Numbered from the stretch's first letter, positions 1 through 10,019 are shown. The stretch is DNA of 64,000 nucleotides from Pseudomonadota bacterium (GCA_027487795.1 JAIYCX010000039.1:186001-250000), one strand, 5' to 3'. The notes: generated by a model not told the origin, from the letters alone. Translations and numbers: made by a program.

Positions 1-16
1 TAAGAATATAGTTTTG

Positions 17-1117
17 TTATCTTACAGTATTTACAGGCGCGATTCCTCTTCCTAGTATGCCGTTTAGGACAGAAATTGTCTGATTTGTAAAAAATCTTGA
101 TCTGTCACTTGGAACTCTTACTAAATCCCCATCTCTTAGACGTATGTCTGTCCCGTCTTTAATTGCTATTTTTTCTAGATCAATCGTAATTAGTGCCTTT
201 TGACCTGAACCAACTTCTCTAATTACTTCTATTGACTCAATATCAGCAGCATAAGTTAAGCCTCCTGCTGAAGCAATTGCGCCCATTAGCGTCATCTTAG
301 ATGGGAGTTCATAGGAGCCCGGTGCGGAGATTTCTCCATCAAGTTGTACTTTGCCTGCTTCTGGAATAATTATTGTATCTCCTGCTTTGAGGGGAACTTG
401 TAGAGGAGCGTTAGTGGTGTTCCCAATTAGAGACTCATAAGGAATTTCGATACCGTATTTAGATTTACTTTCGTTTAAAGCTATTAAGTTATTTTGTGGT
501 TGTGCAGAGATCTCATTGTTAGTCGCTGGGATTAGAACTACAAGTCCAGAAGCATTTTCTTTTCTACCACCTGCCTCTGAAAGTAGTTCTATCAGTGAGT
601 AATTTTCTCTAGATAAAGGATAGGCTCCTGGTTTGTATATTTCCCCAACTAGCCAAACTTTATGAGCAGAATATTCCGCAATAAATAATTGCACCTGCGG
701 GTTATGCATAAATTTATTGAGATTTTTAGTGATCTCGGCTTGTGCTTCAGCTTCAGTTAGACCTAATAATTTTATATTTCCTAGCAAAGGGAGAGAGATT
801 AAACCATCTGGACGAATTCGAATCTTTCTATTCATTTCAGGAGCATCAAATACAGAAACTTCGACTACGTCTTCTACTCCGATCTTATATGTCGAAGGAC
901 CACTTGATGGTGTCGCAGTTAATCTTTCCTGCGATCTATCCGTAATTAATTTAGTAAGTCTTTCTTTCTGTATCTTATCAAAACTATAAAATGCTTCCTC
1001 CCCCTCGTATTTTGCTTTTGTGTCATCTGATAGAGATTCTCTGGAAGGAGTGAATCTTAAACAAGCTGTAGACAAAAGGATAACTATGCATAGTAAGTAT
1101 TTTGAGAGCTTCATCAT
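17..1117 (-). CDS. Wza-type polysaccharide export lipoprotein
   Basis: Outer-membrane polysaccharide export protein of the Wza/BexD/KpsD family, which forms the channel that carries capsule or exopolysaccharide across the outer membrane. The N-terminus is a lipoprotein signal peptide with lipobox LSTAC (Cys19). A Poly_export domain follows at about 75-160 (YKIGVEDVVEVSVFDAPEM, then IRPDGLISLPLLGNI). Two SLBB-like segments come next, VGEIYKPGAYPLS near 157 and DGEISAPGSYELPSKMTL near 260. The length, 366 aa, is typical. It is the last gene of a minus-strand run of three, 21 nt after the preceding stop, and an O-antigen ligase gene diverges beyond that run. Two adjacent ATG codons are possible starts. 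Family assignment is firm; the polysaccharide is unknown. Confidence 0.92.
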   Translation of the reverse strand: MMKLSKYLLCIVILLSTACLRFTPSRESLSDDTKAKYEGEEAFYSFDKIQKERLTKLITDRSQERLTATPSSGPSTYKIGVEDVVEVSVFDAPEMNRKIRIRPDGLISLPLLGNIKLLGLTEAEAQAEITKNLNKFMHNPQVQLFIAEYSAHKVWLVGEIYKPGAYPLSRENYSLIELLSEAGGRKENASGLVVLIPATNNEISAQPQNNLIALNESKSKYGIEIPYESLIGNTTNAPLQVPLKAGDTIIIPEAGKVQLDGEISAPGSYELPSKMTLMGAIASAGGLTYAADIESIEVIREVGSGQKALITIDLEKIAIKDGTDIRLRDGDLVRVPSDRSRFFTNQTISVLNGILGRGIAPVNTVR

Positions 1118-1138
1118 AAGAAAATAGAAAATTTTAAG

Positions 1139-2119
1139 TTATACTACTGATAATATAACTGAATGTAATTCAAAAAAATTAATAAAATTATTATCAGTCT
1201 TTAACGACTTTCTAATAATAAGATGTTGTAAGTCATATATCTCATTTGAATCAAGATCATTTTTTTTATCTACTACCATCTTATAAGACTGCTTAGCGAA
1301 AGGAGAATTAATTATTTCAAGAGTAGGGTCTGAACTAGCATCTTTTATCTCGTTTAAGGTGGGGGCTAGTATAATAGAAACTGATCCAGATCTTATTGAC
1401 CTCATTCTTGATTCAGAATTTTCATACTTTTTTATAATAACTTCTTGAATAGCTTCTTTTTCAGAATTTAGCCCAAAGTAGTTATTTCTCACTAGAGTAT
1501 AGTGTGAATTTGGGGAGTTCTCTTTTATTTGAAAGTTCCCAAATAATGGTAGATTTGTTCCTTTGCCTAGTTCCGCCTCCATAATTTCAGCGGTATTTTT
1601 GTCTATTATTGGCATGGAATTTAGTGAATGCAGAAAATTCGCCTCCGTATTTTTTAACTTGAATTTTGCTGTGAAGCCATCAGACGTGTCACTAAAATTA
1701 ATTTCAGCGATATTAAAAACAGATTTCCCTATGTCGCTTGTTGGGTAGCTTTCTTGTTTTCTATAATATTCTCTCAAAAAAGATATTGAGTTTTTGATAA
1801 TTGAAGAGTTCATTTTTTTTGTAGAACTTATTGGGACATCATTTGGATATTGAACTTCCCATATCTCATTATCTTTATCCTTAGTTCTAGAAGTTTTAGT
1901 AGCTTTTAAAGGACTACTTGTCTCAGGACTCTGTTTGTAAATTGGACTAGAGATATTACTTAAAATAACATTCGTTACTAAGTCTTCAGAATCTAAAATT
2001 TGAATTTTAGAAGGAAGGTAAGGGGAGCTAATAGATAGTGTCTCAGCTTGAACTTTCGTAATATGAGAAAGTACGCAAGTAATTAAAATAAAGTTTGTTA
2101 GTTTTATCTTTAAACTCAT
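1139..2119 (-). CDS. Secreted protein of unknown function, polysaccharide locus
   Basis: I do not recognise a family. The 326-aa product begins with a Sec signal peptide (hydrophobic residues 8-22, likely cleavage after KVQA near residue 25). The rest is hydrophilic, Ser/Asn/Lys-rich and without further membrane segments, so a periplasmic or outer-membrane location is inferred. It starts 1 nt after the stop of the upstream TPR-like gene and ends 21 nt before the Wza-like export gene, so the three are probably co-transcribed. A role in polysaccharide assembly or export is an inference from position only. Confidence 0.7.
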   Translation of the reverse strand: MSLKIKLTNFILITCVLSHITKVQAETLSISSPYLPSKIQILDSEDLVTNVILSNISSPIYKQSPETSSPLKATKTSRTKDKDNEIWEVQYPNDVPISSTKKMNSSIIKNSISFLREYYRKQESYPTSDIGKSVFNIAEINFSDTSDGFTAKFKLKNTEANFLHSLNSMPIIDKNTAEIMEAELGKGTNLPLFGNFQIKENSPNSHYTLVRNNYFGLNSEKEAIQEVIIKKYENSESRMRSIRSGSVSIILAPTLNEIKDASSDPTLEIINSPFAKQSYKMVVDKKNDLDSNEIYDLQHLIIRKSLKTDNNFINFFELHSVILSVV

Positions 2120-2120
2120 A

Positions 2121-3569
2121 TTATTTTTTTATAGTTTCAAAGATTTGTAGTGCTAAATTTATTGGAGAATTTAGTTTGATGGTTTTTTGATTAGAAGTAA
2201 AATAAATTTTTGTATATGGTGTTTTAAATTTAGTATTTTCAAATAAGGCAACAGTTCTCGTTCCTAATTGAGTAGTGATTTTAGAACTAATAGTTTGAGA
2301 TAAGGTATAGTTAACATTGTCTGTACTAGACCATATTTCTATTGAAATATCTCTTGGCAATATCTCGCCTTCGTTTGCTTGAAGTAATATTGTATTTACC
2401 TTGTCGTAAGTTGGTATATATAAACCTACTGCATCAATTTTATTGTTTAACCCTAAGGCTGATTCTTCTTGATAATCTAGCCAGCTGTAAACTTGAGCTG
2501 TTTTTTTAGATGTACTTGATAATTTTGTAGACACTAAAAAGGGAGATCTAATAGAATTAGCTAGTATTTTTAAAATTTCTTGAGACTGATTATCATTGTC
2601 GCTTAATGTAATTTCTTTATACATTAATTTAACTAGTTTATTTTTAAAATTAGAAAACGTTTGAACGTCTTGAGACCAATATAGTTTATATAAAATATTT
2701 ATAAGCTGTTTCTTTTCTGTATCTGTATAATCTGTCTTTTCATCTATCTTTTCAATTGTTTCGATTAAAGGAACTTCAAATGCATTAGTATAATCTTTGC
2801 TCTCAAGGTTTTTGTTTTTATATAAATTCAGCCAGTTTAAAATATTAGGAAGCTTTCTAGGTATAATTGCATTCATTTCCTCTTCGCTCTGTACTTGTGA
2901 CAGCAGGTATGAAATTATTTCTTTACTATTCGGGACTAAGGAGTTTTCTTCAAAAGCTCTGAAGTCTTGCATCGCTTCAATCCTAGAGCCAAGGTTTTTT
3001 TCTATTAAAGCTACTTGATAGAGGGTTGTCGGGTCAGTGGGGGACAAATGTTTTATTAGCTTAAGTCTTTCTTGAATTGAAATTTGACCAGTTGCGTTAG
3101 TGGCATCTAATTTTAATTTTTTATTATTGTTATAGTAGTTCTGACAAGTGCTGCTAAGATAGGGGGAAATACTTTCAATATCAGCAATGGCAATGTGATA
3201 ATTTACAGTATTCGGTGAAAGCCTAGAGGCTGAAATAAAAAAATCTCTAGCTTCGCAAAAAGAAGAAATTTTATCTTCAGTATTAGAAGTTTCTAATCCA
3301 AGAGCTAATTTTAGTTTTCCCAGTTGATATAAATGTTGATATTCAAAAAGTGGGGTATGAATAACTTCTTGAGCTTCAAATACTTGATTAATTGAGTTGA
3401 TTTTTTTTGTATAACTAAAAAATGGTATCTCTTTTGATAGTTTTTCTAAGCGACTTTCAAGGTTTTTAGAGTTTTTGTATATACAGATTGAACTAATTTC
3501 TTGAAAAATAAAGAAAACTGATAAGCAGGAGGTGATTAGTGCATTTATCAAGTTTGAAGAAGTAATCAT
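2121..3569 (-). CDS. Membrane-anchored TPR-like protein of unknown function
   Basis: The 482-aa protein has an N-terminal hydrophobic segment (residues about 5-28) that could be a signal anchor. Residues about 75-240 are helical with TPR-like spacing (YQLGKLKLALGLE, REARDF-like segments, then YQVALIEKNLGSRIEAMQDF). The C-terminal 120 residues look beta-rich (EIWSSTDNVNYTLSQTI). Proteins combining a membrane anchor, TPR-like helices and a sugar-binding-like tail are often encoded beside O-antigen ligases, and here the ligase gene diverges from it. No family is named with confidence. It is first in the three-gene minus-strand operon ending with the Wza-like gene. Confidence 0.7.
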   Translation of the reverse strand: MITSSNLINALITSCLSVFFIFQEISSICIYKNSKNLESRLEKLSKEIPFFSYTKKINSINQVFEAQEVIHTPLFEYQHLYQLGKLKLALGLETSNTEDKISSFCEARDFFISASRLSPNTVNYHIAIADIESISPYLSSTCQNYYNNNKKLKLDATNATGQISIQERLKLIKHLSPTDPTTLYQVALIEKNLGSRIEAMQDFRAFEENSLVPNSKEIISYLLSQVQSEEEMNAIIPRKLPNILNWLNLYKNKNLESKDYTNAFEVPLIETIEKIDEKTDYTDTEKKQLINILYKLYWSQDVQTFSNFKNKLVKLMYKEITLSDNDNQSQEILKILANSIRSPFLVSTKLSSTSKKTAQVYSWLDYQEESALGLNNKIDAVGLYIPTYDKVNTILLQANEGEILPRDISIEIWSSTDNVNYTLSQTISSKITTQLGTRTVALFENTKFKTPYTKIYFTSNQKTIKLNSPINLALQIFETIKK

Positions 3570-3713
3570 TATGAGTACTTACTACGAATTTTTGTTTTAG
3601 GAAATTCTATAGTGTTAAAGATTTTATTATTAATTAGCTTGATGTGAAAGCTCTAACGCTGTACTTGTTATCAATACTATAATGACGATAGTTAATAACT
3701 CTTGATTAATGCA

Positions 3714-5384
3714 ATGGCAAATTCTGAGAACAATTCAATTCCTCTTCTTATTAACGTTGAACCTGTTAATAAGAATTCAACAGATTTAACTAAAAAAACA
3801 TCATCAGAATTTAGGTATATTGGAGTATCCGGACTATTTTTATTGTTAATGTTGATTATACTACCTTTTATGTTCGGAGGTAGAGATCCGGTAGTTGCTT
3901 CTTTTATTAAAATAACTTTCTTTGTTTCCGTTTTAGCATCTTTCATTAACCAGATGTTTTTTAAGAAAAAGATAGAATCTACAGTTGATAACAGATCTAA
4001 TAAGACTATTATTTTGTTCCTACCTCTGCTCTCTTATTTGATTTTTCAAATAGTACCACTTCCACTCTCTTTGTTAGCTTTCCTTTCACCTAACTCGGCA
4101 ACAGCTTATCGTTTAACTGGCGCAGAATACGGATATGTCAGCTTGGAGCCATTTAGTTCTATATTTGCTCTTTCGTGGTTGCTTGTGTTCGCCTTGCTTT
4201 TTAATTCATTGCTAAACGTACCCTATAATACAGCAACTATAGACAAGAAAAGAAGGAAGTCTAAGAGTACAAAGATTGTATATTTTTCTGAAAATTCCAG
4301 AGAGTTTGATATGTTTTCAGAGTTGATTCAAGTTGTTTTAATTAGGGTTTCATTGATTTGTGCAATTATTGGGATAAGTCATTTGGTATTACAGATGAAC
4401 TCCTTATTCGGTATTTATTCGTATGCTCCAAACGTAGAAATTACTTCCAGGGCTCATTGGCCTTTTGTTAATGCAAATCAACTAGCTTTTATAATTGAAA
4501 TTGGCTTACTTTTATCCGTCACGCGTTTTTTTAGAGAAAGACAGATAAAGGGACTATCGTTAGTAGCATCCGAGGATAAAAGTTTATTGTTAGCATTTAA
4601 GGATTTTTTAAGTTTAATAGAGCGCCAAGCATCACTTTTAATTTCAATATTAGTTTTATCTATCGGTCTCTTTTTAACTATGTCACGAGCTGGGATTATT
4701 TTATCAGTTTTCGGAATTAGTGTGCTCTGGTTTTTTTATAAGTTAAGGCCGGTAAAACTTGTTTCTAAAAAAACTAATACTAATAGAAGTTCAAATAGAT
4801 CATTTTCTCCCTTTATTCTAAAAGTTATTAAGTTAATTTCTGCTCCTGTATTAATAATTTCTTTAGTATTACTATTTATAGGTGGAGAGGCTACTCATGA
4901 TCTATCTGAAAGAGTTGATGAGACTTATATCCAGTCGGGAAGTGCTCCTAGGGCGGCATTAAACCTTGTTACTTGGAAAGTTTTTTCTGAAAATCCGATA
5001 TGGGGAGTAGGCTTAAACAATTGGAAGTTAGTAGCTAGTAATTTTTCTGAGGGCTATGTTGTTGGGTGGAAGTTAGATTATGCCCACAACGATTACTTTC
5101 AACTCCTTTCGGAAGTTGGGCTTATCGGGCTTATGCTTGGCGTATTCCCTATATATTATGGCATTAGAAAATTATTAAAGGTTATTCGACTAAATTTAGG
5201 ACAGGTCCGAAGCTGTTTTTTGTTAGGATTATTTCTTTCTTTCATGGTTCCAGCGATTCATGCAGCTGTTGATTTCCCTTTTCATCTGCCATTCTTATCT
5301 TTTTCAATATTCGCTACGTTAGTAATCTTCACGAGAACGTGCGTTTATTTTTCATTGAAAAATGAAACAACTGATAAAGAATAA
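3714..5384 (+). CDS. O-antigen ligase / Wzy-type polymerase family membrane protein
   Basis: Polytopic inner-membrane protein (about 556 aa, roughly 10-12 hydrophobic segments) of the O-antigen ligase/polymerase superfamily (PF04932). The conserved periplasmic-loop signature is visible as ENPIWGVGLNNW followed by YAHNDYFQLLSEVGLIGL, with the family's conserved His before the next helix. It probably ligates or polymerises a lipid-linked glycan exported by the neighbouring Wza-like protein. The frame is open from a TTG at 3702, but the ATG at 3714 is the better start. A TATAAT box at 3678-3683 lies 30 nt upstream. A cytoplasmic basic stretch near residue 180 (KKRRKSKSTK) orients the topology. 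Whether it is a ligase or a polymerase cannot be told from sequence alone. Confidence 0.88.
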   Translation: MANSENNSIPLLINVEPVNKNSTDLTKKTSSEFRYIGVSGLFLLLMLIILPFMFGGRDPVVASFIKITFFVSVLASFINQMFFKKKIESTVDNRSNKTIILFLPLLSYLIFQIVPLPLSLLAFLSPNSATAYRLTGAEYGYVSLEPFSSIFALSWLLVFALLFNSLLNVPYNTATIDKKRRKSKSTKIVYFSENSREFDMFSELIQVVLIRVSLICAIIGISHLVLQMNSLFGIYSYAPNVEITSRAHWPFVNANQLAFIIEIGLLLSVTRFFRERQIKGLSLVASEDKSLLLAFKDFLSLIERQASLLISILVLSIGLFLTMSRAGIILSVFGISVLWFFYKLRPVKLVSKKTNTNRSSNRSFSPFILKVIKLISAPVLIISLVLLFIGGEATHDLSERVDETYIQSGSAPRAALNLVTWKVFSENPIWGVGLNNWKLVASNFSEGYVVGWKLDYAHNDYFQLLSEVGLIGLMLGVFPIYYGIRKLLKVIRLNLGQVRSCFLLGLFLSFMVPAIHAAVDFPFHLPFLSFSIFATLVIFTRTCVYFSLKNETTDKE

Positions 5385-5756
5385 GTTTGGTAATTAATTT
5401 AGTATCTTTTTCTCCTTGTTTGCTTGCTAACAAACGCTAATTATTTAGTTTTCTGTTTGACAATTTTACTGTTCAGATGTTAGTGTTTAGAACACCGCAA
5501 CGGCAAGTTGTTTAAAACTATTGATCAAAAGCTTGTTTATCTTGTTCAGTTAGTAGCATTAGCGGCCGATAGTTAATATTGGTCAATGTCTCATATGTTT
5601 GTCTCTTATGTTTGAACATTAGTCTCTAGATATTACATCGTAATAACATTACGCAAAAATATGTTTGATATTGATTTTTTATAATTAATATCTAGTGTTA
5701 AATATTTTTGTGTAATAAAATTTTTTGATAACGAATAAATTTTTAAAAAAACTAAA
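5385..5756. other. Intergenic region, no gene seen
   Basis: This 372-bp gap separates the O-antigen ligase from a secreted Ala/Pro-rich protein. No convincing reading frame is present on either strand; a minus-strand open frame across its right part has no ribosome-binding site and overlaps the next signal peptide. The last 100 bp are extremely AT-rich and include a TATAAT at 5680-5685, about 75 nt before the next start and without a good -35 partner. No rho-independent terminator is obvious after the ligase gene. Confidence 0.5.
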
Positions 5757-6500
5757 ATGCAAAATAGAATGAAATTACTATCAGCGTTGTCTTTCTTCGG
5801 ATCTACTGCATTACTTACATTGCCTTCATTTGTATTTGCAGGCGAACTGAATATAAATGCTGATGATGGCTCTACGCTACTTAGAATGGAAGCGCCTGAA
5901 AATAATACCTTTGATATCAAAGTAGAATTTAATTCTATAGATTTAAATAAAAACGCTCACATTAACATTAAAAGTGAAAAGGGTGAGTCTAGAGACATTC
6001 TAGTTAGTCAAGACGCTATGACAAAAGGGGTTTTAATACCAACTTTGCCATTAGGAGTTTATTCTTTATCTGCTAGTTCAAAAAATACAGATATAAGAAA
6101 AGTTTCTATAGTAAATGAGAACAAGGACAAGTCCGCGGCAGTAGATTCTGTTAACGATGATAGTATCTCAAGCTATACACTAGGCGGCGGAGCGGTTGCT
6201 GCAGTAGCAGCGGCAGCGGCAGTAACTGTCGGTGGAGGAGTTGATGCTCTTTCAGGTGGAAATAATGGCTCAACTAACTCTAGCAGAGAAGGCAGATTAA
6301 ATACTACTAGTATAACAAATGTCGATCCAAATAGACCAAATCCATCATTCCCTATAAGTAGTGCACCTGCCGTAGTTGTTACTGCTGCTCCTGTGATTGG
6401 TAATAATCCATCAGGAAATAGTAGCGCTGTTCCAGCGCCGTCAGTTGCTCCTATTATTGCACCTGCTCCTCCAATCAAAGAACCAATGACTCCAAGTTAG
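5757..6500 (+). CDS. Secreted Ala/Gly/Pro-rich protein of unknown function
   Basis: The 247-aa product has a Sec signal peptide (MKLLSALSFFGSTALL, then FVFAG as a plausible cleavage site near residue 29). A beta-rich domain follows at about 30-130. Residues 141-160 form a very Ala/Gly-rich hydrophobic stretch (AVAAVAAAAAVTVGG), and the tail is low-complexity and rich in Pro, Ala, Ser and Asn, ending with several APAP-type motifs. The hydrophobic stretch could be a membrane or surface anchor and the tail a cell-wall or glycan spacer. The start could also be the ATG at 5769. I do not recognise a family. Confidence 0.7.
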   Translation: MQNRMKLLSALSFFGSTALLTLPSFVFAGELNINADDGSTLLRMEAPENNTFDIKVEFNSIDLNKNAHINIKSEKGESRDILVSQDAMTKGVLIPTLPLGVYSLSASSKNTDIRKVSIVNENKDKSAAVDSVNDDSISSYTLGGGAVAAVAAAAAVTVGGGVDALSGGNNGSTNSSREGRLNTTSITNVDPNRPNPSFPISSAPAVVVTAAPVIGNNPSGNSSAVPAPSVAPIIAPAPPIKEPMTPS

Positions 6501-6615
6501 TATTACGGAGTAACTTTAGGTTTTAGTTTTATAAGTTTTACAAGAATGAGTCATGGCTATATTAATATAAAATTAGCCTTGAAAGTTTATTAGTATAAAA
6601 GCATAGGTACCAAAT

Positions 6616-7593
6616 ATGAATAAGCGTGAGCTAAAAAGTTTGAAATTATTTTTAATATTGTTTGTAGGGATGTTATTATTGGGTGAAGCTAAAAATAGCT
6701 CTGCACTAGATCATGATGCTGATGGCAAATCCGACTACATAGTATACAGACCTGTGGATTCATTTTATGGTAATTCTGTTTGGTTTGTTAACTCAAGCGC
6801 TCTAAGCGGAACATTAGTTTATCAGTGGGGACTTTTAGGAGATATCCCAGTTCAAGGTAAATTTTCTGGCGGAGCAGGTTCAGACTTAGCTATTTTTAGA
6901 CCTAGTCAAGGTATCTGGGCTATAAGAAATTATTCAACAGATCTTAAATTCTCTACAGCTTCTACATTATATCAATGGGGTCTTAGCGGAGATCAGCCTT
7001 TTAGCTGTGACGTAGATGGTGATAGTGGAAGAAGTGATCTTACAGTTTATAGACCTACTGATGGTGTTTGGTACACTAGAAAATCAAGTGCAACTACACC
7101 TTTCTCTACTACAGCAGCTCAACAATGGGGTGGTGTCAGCGGAGACGTTGCTATCCCTAGAGATTATGATGCAGATAGTAAGTGTGACTATACTGTTTTT
7201 AGAAGCGGTAGTTGGTTTGTCCTTCTTTCTTCAACTTCTAATACCATTGGTGCAGTTATTCCTTGGGGAGCTACTACGGATGTTCCGGTACCAGGGAAAT
7301 ATGATAATGATTCTATAGAGGACTTCGCTGTTTACAGACCTAGTAACTCTACATGGCATATTAGACTATCAAATCTTGCTGGATTAACTTCAAGATCATT
7401 ACAATGGGGTCTTACTGGAGATATACCAGTTCCTGCTGATTATACAGGTGATGGTAAGACTGATATCGCAGTTTGGAGACCTTCTACAGGTACTTATTAT
7501 ATCTTAACTTCAGAAAGTAATTATACTACTCCTAGAGCCCAACAGTTTGGTCTGAATGGTGATATTCCGATGGGAGATAGAAGAGGTTTCTAG
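6616..7593 (+). CDS. Secreted VCBS/FG-GAP-like repeat protein
   Basis: The 325-aa protein has a signal peptide (hydrophobic residues 10-24, cleavage near NSSA). It then consists of six tandem repeats of about 48 residues with the pattern WGLxGDxP-xxDxDGDxxxD-xxVYRPxxGxWY. The acidic loops (DHDADGKSD, DVDGDSGRSD, DYTGDGKTD) look like calcium-binding turns of FG-GAP/VCBS blades, suggesting a small beta-propeller exposed outside the cell. A much larger protein with the same repeat is encoded at 54999-57275. Function is unknown; adhesion or surface binding is an inference. A strong terminator follows at 7620. Confidence 0.85.
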   Translation: MNKRELKSLKLFLILFVGMLLLGEAKNSSALDHDADGKSDYIVYRPVDSFYGNSVWFVNSSALSGTLVYQWGLLGDIPVQGKFSGGAGSDLAIFRPSQGIWAIRNYSTDLKFSTASTLYQWGLSGDQPFSCDVDGDSGRSDLTVYRPTDGVWYTRKSSATTPFSTTAAQQWGGVSGDVAIPRDYDADSKCDYTVFRSGSWFVLLSSTSNTIGAVIPWGATTDVPVPGKYDNDSIEDFAVYRPSNSTWHIRLSNLAGLTSRSLQWGLTGDIPVPADYTGDGKTDIAVWRPSTGTYYILTSESNYTTPRAQQFGLNGDIPMGDRRGF

Positions 7594-7619
7594 AATATTT
7601 TCTAGTTCTCTTAATTTTT

Positions 7620-7661
7620 AAACCCCGTCTTCTCTGCGAAAGCAGGAAAGACGGGGTTTTT
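7620..7661. terminator. Strong bidirectional rho-independent terminator
   Basis: Inverted arms AAACCCCGTCTT (7620-7631) and AAGACGGGGTTT (7648-7659) enclose an inner CTGC-GAAA-GCAG hairpin with a GNRA tetraloop. The + strand runs into T residues and the minus strand into a T-rich stretch. It sits between the convergent VCBS-repeat gene and purC and can serve both. Confidence 0.93.
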
Positions 7662-7685
7662 ATTTGCAGTATTATCTAGCTCTAG

Positions 7686-8627
7686 TTATAAAATATTACG
7701 TTCTACAATCGGCTCTAAACTTGGTACAAATTCTGTACCGGTGATTCTTTCAAAAGCGGTTAAGTATTTATCTAAAATTGATAATCTTTTCTCATTAGTA
7801 AATTCAGGTGGTGTTCCTTCACCCATATAGCCTTCAGAGATAAGCCAACTTCTAACAAATTCCTTGTCTAACATTACAGGTTCATTTCCACTTTTTAAGG
7901 AGTTCTCGTAAGAACTAGCCTCCCAGTATCTAGAACAATCTTGTGTATGTATTTCGTCTGCAAGTATTAGTTTCCCATTGTCTTTCGTTAATCCAAATTC
8001 ATATTTAGTATCAACTAATAACAGGTCACGTTTTTGTACTTCATTTGAAGCAAATTCAAATAGTTTTAGTGCTGTAGCTTTTATTTCAGACCAAATATTT
8101 TCATCAACTACTTTGTTGTTTATAATTTCTTTATCAGAAATAGGAACATCATGATCGCCTACTGCTGCTTTAGTAGATGGTGTTATAATTGGAGTCTCAA
8201 ATTTGTGAAATCTCCTCAAGCCAGGTGCTAATTTTATTCCAGATATACTATTCCCTTTTTCGTAGTCTCTCCATGCACTGCCTGTCAGATATCCTCTAAC
8301 TATCACCTCAATAGGAATAATATTAACATCTTCAGCTACAACTATGTTTGCATGCGGTCTGGATATAATATGATTTTTTATAATGTGCGATGTCTTATCG
8401 AACCAGAATTGAGAAAGAGCATTTAAAATTTGTCCTTTGAAAGGAATTGTAGTTAAGATTATGTCAAAAGCACTTAGTCTATCGGTAGAAATTAATACTC
8501 TTTTATTATTGCTAACATATGAATCTCTAACTTTCCCTTTATAAAAACTACCAAGATTTTTAAAATTAGTTTCTTCTAGGATATGAGCAAAGGGATCGTT
8601 GATGTTATTTTTTCGTAAAAATTCCAT
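7686..8627 (-). CDS. purC: SAICAR synthase (phosphoribosylaminoimidazole-succinocarboxamide synthase)
   Basis: Catalyses the ATP-dependent ligation of CAIR and aspartate in purine biosynthesis, in the cytoplasm. The 313-aa length matches the longer SAICAR synthetase type (PF01259). Family blocks are visible: GKVRDSYV near residue 30, STDRLSAFDIIL near 48, the signature VRGYLTGSAWRDYEKG near 108, LVDTKYEFG near 204 and LADEIHTQDCSRYW near 222. It starts 9 nt after the trmFO stop, at the end of an operon with asnS and trmFO. No other purine genes are nearby. Confidence 0.97.
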   Translation of the reverse strand: MEFLRKNNINDPFAHILEETNFKNLGSFYKGKVRDSYVSNNKRVLISTDRLSAFDIILTTIPFKGQILNALSQFWFDKTSHIIKNHIISRPHANIVVAEDVNIIPIEVIVRGYLTGSAWRDYEKGNSISGIKLAPGLRRFHKFETPIITPSTKAAVGDHDVPISDKEIINNKVVDENIWSEIKATALKLFEFASNEVQKRDLLLVDTKYEFGLTKDNGKLILADEIHTQDCSRYWEASSYENSLKSGNEPVMLDKEFVRSWLISEGYMGEGTPPEFTNEKRLSILDKYLTAFERITGTEFVPSLEPIVERNIL

Positions 8628-8636
8628 AATTTTAAC

Positions 8637-10019
8637 TTATTGAGTTGAATAAATCATTTCTGTGGTTGCTAAGGCTTCTTTAGAAATTTTCATTCTAATT
8701 TCTTTTTTGTCGGATTTCTTATGACTTAAGGCCAAGGCTTCTCCGTATGCGGGTATTAGTCCAAAACTTATATTCATAGGTTGAAAGTATTCTCTCGCGG
8801 GGTCGCTAATGTAGTGAAGTAGACCACCGATTGCTGTATGAGTTGGAGGGATGAAAAGAGGTTGTTTATTTAAATAATTAACAGCATTTATTCCTGCTAT
8901 TAATCCACCAGCAGTTGACTCTACATATCCTTCCGTACCAGTAATTTGTCCGGCAAAAAATAAGCCACTAATAGTTCTATATTCTAAAGTAGGATTTAGT
9001 AACTTTGGAGAATCTATAAAAGTATTTCTATGAACGGATCCAAGTCTAACAAATTCTGCTTCCTCAAGACCTGGAAGAGATTTTAAAACTCTTAACTGTT
9101 CATTGTGTTTCATTCTAGTTTGAAAACCAACCATACTCCATAAATGACCTTCGCTATCATCTTGTCTAAGTTGTATAACAGCATATGGTCTTCTGCCAGT
9201 TCTTGGATCAGTTAAGCCTACTGGCTTCATTGGCCCAAATCTAAGAGTATCTAATCCTCTCTCCGCCATATCTTCAATAGGCATACAGCCTTCAAAGGGT
9301 CTTAGATTTGTTATGTTATCTGATTCAACTTCTTCATGTCCTCCAAACTTTTCTGCTTCGAGCACATCATTTATGAATTTTTCATATTCTTCTTTTGATA
9401 GAGGAATATTTAAATAATCAGAACCTTCTCCTTTATCGTATCTTGATTGGCGAAAAATAGTATCATGACAAATAGAAGAGCCTAATATAATAGGGCTAAT
9501 TGCATCAAAGAAAGATAAGTTACCTTGTGTACTAAGTTCTAATATATTTTTGCAGAGTTGCTCTGAAGTTAATGGCCCACTTGCAACGATTACAGGATTA
9601 TTTTCGCTCGGGGTAGGTATCTCTGTTACTTCATCTTCTATAATATTTATCAGAGGATTTGATCTGATTTTATGATCAACGTATGTACTAAACTTTTCTC
9701 TATCAACTGCTAGTGCTCCGCCAGCGGGTACTTGTGAGAAGAGTGCTGCCTCCATAATCAGAGAGTGCCAAAGTTTTAATTCTTCTTTTAATAACCCTAC
9801 GGCATTAGTTAAATCAGCTCCTCTAAAAGAATTTGAACAAACTAACTCAGAGAAAAGCCCAGTTTTATGAGCTTTAGTTGTTTTTCTAGGTCGCATCTCA
9901 TACAGGTCTACATAGATACCTTTTGAAGCTATTTGATGTGCAGCTTCAGACCCAGAAAGGCCAGCTCCTATTACTGTTACTTTCAGTTGAGTTTCTTTTG
10001 TATTAGTTGATTGAGGCAT
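8637..10019 (-). CDS. trmFO: Methylenetetrahydrofolate-dependent tRNA (uracil-54-C5)-methyltransferase TrmFO
   Basis: FAD- and folate-dependent enzyme that makes ribothymidine at position 54 of tRNA. The N-terminal dinucleotide fold [16 protein letters not shown] and the family-specific blocks [19 protein letters not shown] ([16 protein letters not shown]), [25 protein letters not shown] and [16 protein letters not shown] are all present. With the ATG at 10019 the protein is 460 aa, a normal length. An upstream in-frame start at 10049 lies deep inside asnS and adds residues that the family lacks. The chosen start overlaps the end of asnS by 17 nt, suggesting translational coupling; purC follows. 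Confidence 0.96.
   Translation of the reverse strand: MPQSTNTKETQLKVTVIGAGLSGSEAAHQIASKGIYVDLYEMRPRKTTKAHKTGLFSELVCSNSFRGADLTNAVGLLKEELKLWHSLIMEAALFSQVPAGGALAVDREKFSTYVDHKIRSNPLINIIEDEVTEIPTPSENNPVIVASGPLTSEQLCKNILELSTQGNLSFFDAISPIILGSSICHDTIFRQSRYDKGEGSDYLNIPLSKEEYEKFINDVLEAEKFGGHEEVESDNITNLRPFEGCMPIEDMAERGLDTLRFGPMKPVGLTDPRTGRRPYAVIQLRQDDSEGHLWSMVGFQTRMKHNEQLRVLKSLPGLEEAEFVRLGSVHRNTFIDSPKLLNPTLEYRTISGLFFAGQITGTEGYVESTAGGLIAGINAVNYLNKQPLFIPPTHTAIGGLLHYISDPAREYFQPMNISFGLIPAYGEALALSHKKSDKKEIRMKISKEALATTEMIYSTQ

Noticed and set aside
5633..5920. Minus-strand open frame of 95 codons
   Set aside because: It overlaps the signal peptide of the 5757 gene, has irregular composition and no ribosome-binding site; judged a shadow frame.
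6173..6478. Minus-strand Ala/Gly/Thr-rich open frame
   Set aside because: Antisense shadow of the low-complexity tail of the secreted 5757 gene product.
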